From CAZVVG01 sp964630615 (lineage in GTDB: Bacteria; Patescibacteriota; Minisyncoccia; Moranbacterales; UBA2206), in contig CAZVVG010000032.1 in NCBI GenBank assembly GCA_964630615.1, positions 1 to 7,768 of the forward strand: DNA of 7,768 bases, read 5' to 3'. Of this stretch, positions 1 to 4,847 are shown in pieces (positions within the stretch are counted from its first letter, which is position 1; the number at the start of each line of letters is the position of its first letter). The notes beneath the pieces are model-generated. The model had not been told where the DNA came from, made no database searches, and saw only the letters and a program-made list of their open reading frames with translations. Made by a program: the position numbers and the translations under genes.

Positions 1-860
1 ATCGCCACCATGACCGCTCCGGGAATACTAATGCCCAAAGGTGCGAAAAAAGTCATATATAACCACTCTTTGAAACCGATGCCGGTAGGCAGGGTGGCTA
101 GAATGCTGATGAGGAAGATTACCGAAAAATAATCCAGCAGATTAATTTTAATCCCCAGGCTCCAAAATAAAATCAAATTGGCCAGACCCACTCCGATCAA
201 GTTAAATAGGAAGGAATAAAACATAGCACGACTAAAAATTTTCCAGTCACTGCCAAAACCTACCAGTTCTTTAATGAAAATCTTGGCTTTGACCGGCAGG
301 TATTCTAATAACTTCTTGAGCCAAGAAGCTTTTTTTATTTTCCAGAAAATTAAGAGCGCCACCAAAGCGGCTCCGATCGCCCCGTTAGCCGCACTCAGGA
401 AATAGATCCGGCCAACATGAGAAAAATTCCAGACAAAGAAAATTGGCGACATTACCATCAGCGCCAAGAGTCCGGTAAACCGGTCCATTACCACCGCCGC
501 GGAAGACTGGTAGTATTTCTTTTCTTTCTTGCCGATCTGGTACGCCCGATAAACATCTCCGCCGATAGTGGAAGGGACAAAATTATTAATGAAAGAACCG
601 GTCAGAAAAAGCCTGAAAAAATCCAAAAAAGAACCCTTGAGGCCTTTAAAAAAGCAAAGTTCTTGCCATTTCTGGGTGGAAATAAAAAGGCTTAAAAAAA
701 TTACTAGAAGATAAATCACTAATTGCCAAACTTGAAGACGCCTGAGATATTGCCAGGACTCCTGCCAATCAACCTTAACCAAAAGCAACCCAATAAAAAA
801 AGTACTGACCAGGACTTTCAGGATTAGCTGAATTTCTTTTTTCTTAAAAATTTCCTTCAA
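1..860 (-). CDS. UPF0104 / LPG-synthase-TM family flippase-like membrane protein (C-terminus cut by window edge)
   Basis: I translated the minus strand and found an uninterrupted frame of 286 codons that runs off position 1, so the C-terminus is missing. It is strongly hydrophobic, with membrane segments near residues 11-29, 45-61, 129-144, 155-173, 212-234 and 242-257. Two signatures fit the lysylphosphatidylglycerol synthase TM-region family (UPF0104, PF03706): N-N-F-V-P-S-T-I-G-G-D-V-Y-R at 92-105 and P-T-G-I-G-F-K-E at 258-265. Full members usually have about 300-340 residues. There is no lysyltransferase domain in the visible part. The family is associated with lipid or polyprenol-linked glycan handling; the substrate here is unknown. 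The best start is TTG at 860-858, overlapping the end of the GT4 gene by 17 bp, because an in-frame TGA lies just upstream and no early ATG exists. An AAGGA lies just inside this start, so an ATT at 851-849 is conceivable. Overlap and co-orientation suggest translational coupling to the GT4. Confidence 0.88.
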   Translation of the reverse strand, partial: MKEIFKKKEIQLILKVLVSTFFIGLLLVKVDWQESWQYLRRLQVWQLVIYLLVIFLSLFISTQKWQELCFFKGLKGSFLDFFRLFLTGSFINNFVPSTIGGDVYRAYQIGKKEKKYYQSSAAVVMDRFTGLLALMVMSPIFFVWNFSHVGRIYFLSAANGAIGAALVALLIFWKIKKASWLKKLLEYLPVKAKIFIKELVGFGSDWKIFSRAMFYSFLFNLIGVGLANLILFWSLGIKINLLDYFSVIFLISILATLPTGIGFKEWLYMTFFAPLGISIPGAVMVA

Positions 861-1986
861 TTTTTTTAAAAATCACGAGATACTTTTTAGTCACTTCTTC
901 CCAACTCATCGCTTCCGCCTTTTTTCGGCTTTCTCTTCCCATTTCCTCCCTAAGTTCTTTATTTTGAATTAGCCGTTCTATCTTATTCGCCAAGTCGCCA
1001 CTATTTTTCATTGCCACGACAAAACCGTTTTTTCCTTCCTTGACTAATTCCTCGCTGCCACCGGTTTTAGTCGCAATTATTGGCAAACCACTGGCTAGTG
1101 CCTCAAGCAAAGTATTGCTCATTCCTTCGTTAAGAGAGGGCAAAACAAAGAGATCCGCGGAATTATAGACCCTGGGAAGCTCGCCATGAGGCACCAAGCC
1201 CTTGAAGTTAATCCTGGAACCCAAATTTAAGCTGCGAGCCTGCTTTTCTAACTCTTCCCGAGCCTCTCCCTCGCCTACAATTTCCAAAACTAAATTAGGA
1301 TACTTTCCAACGAGTTGACTGAAAGCTTCTAGCAAATAATTTAGACCCTTTCTCCTAGTCAGGCGCGAAACACAAATAATCTTAAGGTTTTTATTCGGCA
1401 ATTTTTCGGGAAAGGGATAAAATTTTTGAATGTCAATTCCGTTAGGAATAACGTTGATTTCCCTTTTCGGATCGGTTTTGAGGGCCAAATTTTTCAAATC
1501 CTCGCTGTTAGTAACCACCCCGGCAGCTCTCCTCCAAATAATCTTGATTAATGGACAAAGAAATCGGTAAAAAAAAGAGAATCTTTCCGAATAGCCAGGC
1601 ACATCACTTCCTCGCAGGCTGACTAGGTAGGGAATTTTCAATTTCATCGCGAGATACCCGCAAGGAATTCCAAAAAAAGCCAGGGTTAAATTGTATTTTT
1701 TGCGTTTGGCAAGTTTCTTGGAAAAAAAATAAGCTTTCCAGGCATAAAGCAATAAGTCCCGGCTGGTCTGAAAGTGCAAGGCTTGAGTTTTATCTCCGAT
1801 CGGAAGCTTATACAAGGAAATTCTTTCACCTAAGTTTTCTTTGGCGAACTTATTGTCGGGCGCCGAAGTTACCAGGTCAATTTCCAATTCAGGAATTTTG
1901 GAGAATTCCTTGAGTAGATAAAAAGTAGCGTTTCCCGCCCCGCCGCCTAACGGCGGATATTCGTAGTTAAGAAATAATACTCTCAT
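844..1986 (-). CDS. GT4-family glycosyltransferase (GT-B fold)
   Basis: A complete 380-residue protein, typical in length for CAZy family GT4. The N-terminal acceptor domain begins N-Y-E-Y-P-P-L-G-G-G-A-G at 7-18, the Gly-rich loop of this family, and has a G-S-D motif at 126-128. The C-terminal nucleotide-sugar domain carries V-I-P-N-G-I-D at 179-185, S-R-L-T-R-R-K-G at 207-214, V-G-E-G at 237-240, the E-x7-E motif E287/E295 (E-G-M-S-N-T-L-L-E) and T-G-G-S-E-E at 308-313. It should move a sugar from a nucleotide donor to a lipid-linked or polysaccharide acceptor at the cytoplasmic face, retaining anomeric configuration. UDP-glucuronate from the adjacent dehydrogenase is a reasonable but unproven donor. 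No signal peptide or membrane segment is evident. No Shine-Dalgarno sequence precedes the ATG; the start codon is itself the last unit of a TTNNATG heptamer array. Sugar specificity cannot be read from sequence. Confidence 0.93.
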   Translation of the reverse strand: MRVLFLNYEYPPLGGGAGNATFYLLKEFSKIPELEIDLVTSAPDNKFAKENLGERISLYKLPIGDKTQALHFQTSRDLLLYAWKAYFFSKKLAKRKKYNLTLAFFGIPCGYLAMKLKIPYLVSLRGSDVPGYSERFSFFYRFLCPLIKIIWRRAAGVVTNSEDLKNLALKTDPKREINVIPNGIDIQKFYPFPEKLPNKNLKIICVSRLTRRKGLNYLLEAFSQLVGKYPNLVLEIVGEGEAREELEKQARSLNLGSRINFKGLVPHGELPRVYNSADLFVLPSLNEGMSNTLLEALASGLPIIATKTGGSEELVKEGKNGFVVAMKNSGDLANKIERLIQNKELREEMGRESRKKAEAMSWEEVTKKYLVIFKKIEGNF

Positions 1987-2011
1987 GAAACATTAAACAT
2001 GGAACAGGAAG
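1984..2011 (-). repeat. TTNNATG heptamer array, four units, ending on the GT4 start codon
   Basis: Read on the minus strand, four contiguous 7-mers are CTTCCTG, TTCCATG, TTTAATG and TTTCATG. The ATG of the last unit is the GT4 start codon (1986-1984). The array is inverted relative to the neighbouring array at 2027-2075, with 15 bp between them. Bases 1999-2010 can pair with 2021-2032 (12 positions, two of them G-T), giving a hairpin with a 10-nt loop just upstream of the GT4 start. Confidence 0.7.
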
Positions 2012-2026
2012 CATACTTGATTTTTG

Positions 2027-2075
2027 TTCCATATTCCATGTTATAAGTTATATGTTCTATGTTATATGTTTTATG
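2027..2075 (+). repeat. TTNNATG heptamer array, seven units
   Basis: Seven back-to-back 7-mers fit TTNNATG with little deviation: TTCCATA, TTCCATG, TTATAAG, TTATATG, TTCTATG, TTATATG and TTTTATG. The array ends three bases before the end of the dehydrogenase frame and fills most of the 91-bp gap between that gene and the GT4. On the transcribed minus strand it reads as repeated CATATAA/CATAGAA, giving -10-like TATAAC words, but I found no -35 at a proper distance. It forms an outward-reading inverted pair with 1984-2011. Confidence 0.75.
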
Positions 2076-2077
2076 AA

Positions 2078-3385
2078 TCAATTTCGTCCCACTCCCACGT
2101 ATTCAAAGCCGGCTTGACGAATCGTTTCCGGATCATAAACATTGCGAAGATCAATAAAAAGCTTTCCTTTCATCAACTTCTTCACCTTGGCCAAATCTAA
2201 AGACCGGTATTCGTTCCATTCGGTCATTAAAATCAGCGCCTCCGCATCTTTAATTGCTTCATAGAGATCGGATACGTAATTAAGTTCCGGCATCATTTTC
2301 TTCGCCTCTTCCAGGCCGTGGGGATCGGTGGCCACAATTTTCGCTCCCTTTTCCAGAAGAGCCGGCAAAATTGTCAGAGCGGGCGAATCGCGCATATCGT
2401 CCGTTTCCGGTTTAAAAGTCAGACCCAGGACCGCCAACGTTTTTCCGGCTTCGCTTCCCCCCAAAGCCTTCCTGATTTTTCCCACCATCTTGGCTTTTTG
2501 GGCGGAATTAACTTCAATTACCGTTTCAATCACTCTGATCGGTGAGCCGTGTTCCTGGGCAATGCGGGCCAAAGCCAGAGTGTCCTTGGGGAAACAGGAT
2601 CCGCCGTAGCCCGGACCGGCATGCAAGAATTTCCGGCCGATCCTCTTATCCAGCCCCATACCCTTGGCCAAATCAACCACATTGGCACCGATAGCTTCGC
2701 ACAAATTAGCGATTTCGTTGATAAAACTGATTTTCGTAGCTAAGAATCCATTTGAGGCATACTTAATCAACTCAGCTGTTTGCAGATTGGTAAAAACAAT
2801 CGGGGTTTCAATCAGATAGAGTGGCTTATAGATTTCACTCATGACTTTTCTGGCCCGTTCACTTTCCACTCCTACGACCACTCGATCAGGACGCATGAAA
2901 TCATCAATGGCCGCCCCTTCCCGTAAAAATTCCGGATTGGAAGCCACGTCAAAATCAGCGTCGGGATTTACCTCCTTAATAATTCTTTTCACCTCCTGGG
3001 CTGTCCCTACCGGCACCGTGCTCTTGTCTACCACTACCACGTATTTCTTAAGCAGCGGGGCAATTTCTTTTGCGACCGCGTAAACATAAGTGAGATCGGC
3101 GTAACCGTCGCCGCGGCGCGAAGTAGGAGTGCCGACCGCAATAAAAACCGCATCCGCTTCCGCTACCGCTTCTTTCGGATCAGTGGTAAAAAAAAGTCTT
3201 CCGGCTCGGACATTTTCCAAAACCATAGCGTCTAAGCCCGGCTCGTAAATTGGAATGATGCCTTTTTTGAGATCCGCAATCTTTTTTTCGTCTTTATCCA
3301 CACAGGTTACTAGATGGCCGAAATCGGAAAAACAAGTTCCCGAAACCAAGCCGACGTAACCAGAACCGATGACTACGATTTTCAT
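2078..3385 (-). CDS. ugd: UDP-glucose 6-dehydrogenase
   Basis: A complete 435-residue member of the UDP-glucose/GDP-mannose dehydrogenase family. It oxidises UDP-glucose twice with NAD+ to UDP-glucuronate in the cytoplasm. The N-terminal Rossmann domain has G-S-G-Y-V-G-L-V at 7-14, an acidic D30 at the end of strand 2, A-V-G-T-P at 83-87 and the S-N-P-E-F-L-R-E-G segment at 149-157. The central helix region has E-L-I-K-Y-A-S-N at 205-212 (K207 and N212 are conserved active-site positions in the family). The catalytic cysteine is C264 in G-Y-G-G-S-C-F-P-K-D (259-268). The C-terminal domain has G-L-T-F-K-P-E-T-D-D-M-R-D-S at 321-334. The length is normal and nothing is missing. UDP-N-acetyl-mannosamine dehydrogenases share the fold, but the motifs fit UGD best. 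It ends in TGA. There is no Shine-Dalgarno sequence; a heptamer array ends seven bases before the ATG. The product would feed the neighbouring glycosyltransferases. Confidence 0.96.
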   Translation of the reverse strand: MKIVVIGSGYVGLVSGTCFSDFGHLVTCVDKDEKKIADLKKGIIPIYEPGLDAMVLENVRAGRLFFTTDPKEAVAEADAVFIAVGTPTSRRGDGYADLTYVYAVAKEIAPLLKKYVVVVDKSTVPVGTAQEVKRIIKEVNPDADFDVASNPEFLREGAAIDDFMRPDRVVVGVESERARKVMSEIYKPLYLIETPIVFTNLQTAELIKYASNGFLATKISFINEIANLCEAIGANVVDLAKGMGLDKRIGRKFLHAGPGYGGSCFPKDTLALARIAQEHGSPIRVIETVIEVNSAQKAKMVGKIRKALGGSEAGKTLAVLGLTFKPETDDMRDSPALTILPALLEKGAKIVATDPHGLEEAKKMMPELNYVSDLYEAIKDAEALILMTEWNEYRSLDLAKVKKLMKGKLFIDLRNVYDPETIRQAGFEYVGVGRN

Positions 3386-3392
3386 AATTTTT

Positions 3393-3420
3393 CATGAAGC
3401 CTGGAACATATAACCTGGAA
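3393..3420 (-). repeat. TTNNATG heptamer array, four units, left flank of the four-helix-bundle gene
   Basis: On the minus strand four units read TTCCAGG, TTATATG, TTCCAGG and CTTCATG, then AAAAATT and the UGD start codon. The array lies in the 48-bp gap between the four-helix-bundle stop and the UGD start. It is inverted relative to the array at 3799-3826. Confidence 0.68.
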
Positions 3421-3824
3421 CTGTGGGGCAAGATTAATCCTTAACCCCTTGTATGGTTTTCCATAGCATTGCTCCAATTTCTTCAGCTAACTTAATTAGT
3501 TTATTATAATTATTCCTATCTAGATATTTTTCTCTATAAGCAAAATAAATTAAATATTTTGATTCCTTAAGTGATCCGTATGAAATCCGCAAAAAATTTT
3601 TATACGGCTTGTTTCCAATCCTAGCGTAACCCTCTATGTAATTAAGGATGACCGAAAGCGAAGACCTTCTTAATTGGGAGGTCAAACTATAGATTTCTTC
3701 CTTGGGAAAATTTTTAGTAACTTGGTAAACAGAAAAAGCAAATTCATCTGCTTTCTGCTTTAGTATCTCATGGAATTTTCCCTTGTTTTCCATCTTTGTT
3801 CCATGTTCTAAGTTATATGTTCCA
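3402..3824. mobile_element. Candidate small repeat-bounded element carrying a four-helix-bundle gene
   Basis: The segment is bounded by an imperfect inverted repeat. TGGAACATATAACCTGGAAC at 3402-3421 pairs with 3805-3824. The outer 13 bases match perfectly, and over 20 positions there are 18 Watson-Crick pairs, one G-T and one mismatch. It contains only the four-helix-bundle gene, which is about 31% G+C by my hand count (113 of 360), clearly poorer than the dehydrogenase next to it. The right repeat provides the stop codon and last residues of the upstream GT2. There is no transposase and no visible target-site duplication. Calling it mobile is inference; alternatively it is a decayed tandem repeat that happens to flank a gene. 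Confidence 0.4.
3434..3793 (-). CDS. Four-helix-bundle protein (23S rRNA intervening-sequence protein family)
   Basis: A complete 119-residue protein matching the S23/IVP four-helix-bundle family (PF05635, TIGR02436). The signature is F-P-K-E-E-I-Y-S-L-T-S-Q-L-R-R at 29-43, then S-x5-N-Y-I-E-G at 46-54, and F-L-R-I-S-Y-G-S-L-K-E at 67-77. Most relatives read S-N-I-A-E-G where this one has L-N-Y-I-E-G. The fold is four amphipathic helices, pentameric in solved relatives. Family members sit in 23S rRNA intervening sequences of Leptospira and Coxiella, and similar small proteins serve as the Avd accessory of diversity-generating retroelements; the general function is unknown, with nucleic-acid binding suggested. 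Here it interrupts a glycan operon, 14 bp after the GT2 stop, flanked by inverted heptamer arrays. Its AT-rich composition and lack of logical link to glycan synthesis suggest it arrived separately. No reverse transcriptase or template/variable repeat is present. Confidence 0.9.
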   Translation of the reverse strand: MENKGKFHEILKQKADEFAFSVYQVTKNFPKEEIYSLTSQLRRSSLSVILNYIEGYARIGNKPYKNFLRISYGSLKESKYLIYFAYREKYLDRNNYNKLIKLAEEIGAMLWKTIQGVKD

Positions 3825-3826
3825 CG
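3799..3826 (+). repeat. TTNNATG heptamer array, four units, right flank of the four-helix-bundle gene
   Basis: Four contiguous units read TTCCATG, TTCTAAG, TTATATG and TTCCACG on the plus strand. The array overlaps the 3' end of the GT2 gene, whose TAG stop (3810-3808) and last codons (E-H-I-T) are made of repeat sequence, and it ends a few bases upstream of the four-helix-bundle ATG. Three of the units closely match units of the array at 2034-2061. Confidence 0.72.
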
Positions 3827-4749
3827 CTCTTAATCGAATAATTCATCGCCCCCCGGGTTTTATAATAATTTTTAACTAAAATATCCGCTAAGAGCCCGAA
3901 AATAAACAACTGAATGCCAACCATTACCAGAAAAACTCCGATCAGCGGCCAGATTTTCTCCGACAAGGAAATTCCAAAAAATATTTTTTCCACCGCCATC
4001 CAGATTAGAATCGCCAGGCCCATCAGGGTGAAAAAAAATCCTCCACCGCCGAAAAGATGGATGGGCCGGTTGGAATATTTCCGCCAAAACCAAATGGAAA
4101 GCATGTCCGCGATTCCCTTGACGCCTCTTTTCCAGTTATATTTCGTTTTTCCGTGAAGCCGGGGAAAATGATTGACCTTGACCTCGCTCACTTTGTATCC
4201 GTCAAACTGCAATATCGCCGGCATAAAACGGTGCATCTCCCCAAAAAGGTCAACGTCCTTGAAGCACTCCCGCTTGTAGGCCTTGAGACTGCAACCGCTG
4301 TCGTGAATATGATCCTCCACCAAAACTTTCCTCAAAAGGTTGGCCAACCGGGAGGATATTTTTTTCAAAACGGGATCTTTTCTTTTCCATCTCCAGCCGG
4401 AAACCACGTCAAAACCTTTTTCCATCTCCGCCAAGAGCAAGGGAATATCGGCGGGATCGTTTTGCAAATCCCCGTCTAAAGTAACAATGATTTCCCCGGT
4501 TGAAGCTTTAATCCCGGCGTCAAAAGCCGCCGTTTGGCCAAAACGTTTCCGAAATTGGATCAACTTTAGAGGCTTGAGATTTCGGCAAAATTGGAGCGTC
4601 TGATCGGTTGATCCGTCATCCACGAAAATAATTTCTAAATTCTTCCCCATTTTCTGACCAACCGCTAAAATCCTTCTGTGCAGTTCCGCCACATTCCCCT
4701 CTTCATTATAAAGCGGAACAACTATTGATATTTCTGGCTTATTCTCCAT
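3808..4749 (-). CDS. GT2-family polyprenyl-phosphate glycosyltransferase with two C-terminal membrane helices (GtrB/ArnC-like)
   Basis: A complete 313-residue protein. The GT-A domain starts I-S-I-V-V-P-L-Y-N-E-E at 7-17, with V-D-D-G-S-T-D at 43-49, the metal-binding D-G-D-L-Q-N-D-P at 92-99, D-S-G-C-S-L-K at 150-156, and R-L-H-G-K-T-K-Y-N-W at 197-206, the conserved (R)xxGxSKY-like segment. Two hydrophobic helices follow at about 233-258 and 267-291. This architecture is that of GtrB, ArnC and related enzymes that transfer a sugar from a nucleotide donor to undecaprenyl phosphate at the inner face of the membrane, making a lipid-linked monosaccharide for use outside. The sugar is not predictable. 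It is the first gene of the leftward operon; the -10 box ends seven bases before its ATG, so the mRNA is probably leaderless. Its last four residues come from a heptamer array, suggesting that the native C-terminus was altered by repeat insertion or expansion. Confidence 0.92.
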   Translation of the reverse strand: MENKPEISIVVPLYNEEGNVAELHRRILAVGQKMGKNLEIIFVDDGSTDQTLQFCRNLKPLKLIQFRKRFGQTAAFDAGIKASTGEIIVTLDGDLQNDPADIPLLLAEMEKGFDVVSGWRWKRKDPVLKKISSRLANLLRKVLVEDHIHDSGCSLKAYKRECFKDVDLFGEMHRFMPAILQFDGYKVSEVKVNHFPRLHGKTKYNWKRGVKGIADMLSIWFWRKYSNRPIHLFGGGGFFFTLMGLAILIWMAVEKIFFGISLSEKIWPLIGVFLVMVGIQLFIFGLLADILVKNYYKTRGAMNYSIKSVEHIT

Positions 4750-4756
4750 AACCTTG

Positions 4757-4785
4757 ATTTTATCTAATTTTTTTCAAATTGGCAA
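4757..4785 (-). promoter_or_regulatory. Sigma70-type promoter of the leftward glycan operon
   Basis: On the minus strand TTGCCA (4785-4780) is followed after exactly 17 bp by TAAAAT (4762-4757); each hexamer matches the sigma70 consensus at five of six positions. The GT2 ATG begins seven bases after the -10 box, so transcription should start at or within a base or two of the start codon. The -35 box overlaps the -35 box of the opposite promoter. Confidence 0.68.
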
Positions 4786-4807
4786 ACAGGCTAAAATATG
4801 CTATAAT
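4779..4807 (+). promoter_or_regulatory. Extended -10 sigma70-type promoter of the SpoIID-like gene
   Basis: TTGGCA (4779-4784, five of six consensus bases), a 17-bp spacer, then a perfect TATAAT (4802-4807) preceded by TG at 4799-4800, making an extended -10. The expected start is near 4813-4815, giving a leader of about 34 nt before the ATG at 4848. The leader is purine-rich but has no clear Shine-Dalgarno sequence. Confidence 0.85.
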
Positions 4808-4847
4808 TAAAAGACTTCAAACTTTAAGCCAAAATAAAGACAAAAAA

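Noticed and set aside
417..695. Plus-strand open frame of 92 codons
   Set aside because: It lies antisense to the flippase-like gene, is rich in Lys/Arg without domain features, and the minus-strand frame carries clear family motifs.
2027..2075. CRISPR array
   Set aside because: The units are 7 bp and contiguous, with no unique spacers of 25-40 bp and no cas genes.
1987..2077. Internal promoter for the GT4 from the TATAAC words of the repeat
   Set aside because: TTGATT over the ugd stop has no good -10 at 16-18 bp; the best word, TAGAAC, is weak.
2078..2080. TGA recoded as glycine or tryptophan (Gracilibacteria/Absconditabacteria or mycoplasma codes)
   Set aside because: TGA sits at the natural end of the dehydrogenase, and all conserved Gly and Trp positions use standard codons with no internal TGA in any gene.
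3393..3826. Diversity-generating retroelement, since Avd is also a four-helix bundle
   Set aside because: There is no reverse transcriptase, and I see no template/variable repeat pair with adenine-directed differences in the window.
4057..4603. Plus-strand open frames antisense to the GT2 gene
   Set aside because: They mirror the GT2 codons, lack recognisable motifs, and have no promoter or ribosome site.
4779..4847. TTG at 4779 as the start of the SpoIID-like protein
   Set aside because: TTG 4779 is the first base triplet of the -35 box of a strong extended -10 promoter. The 23 added residues would bury the signal peptide that starts cleanly at ATG 4848.
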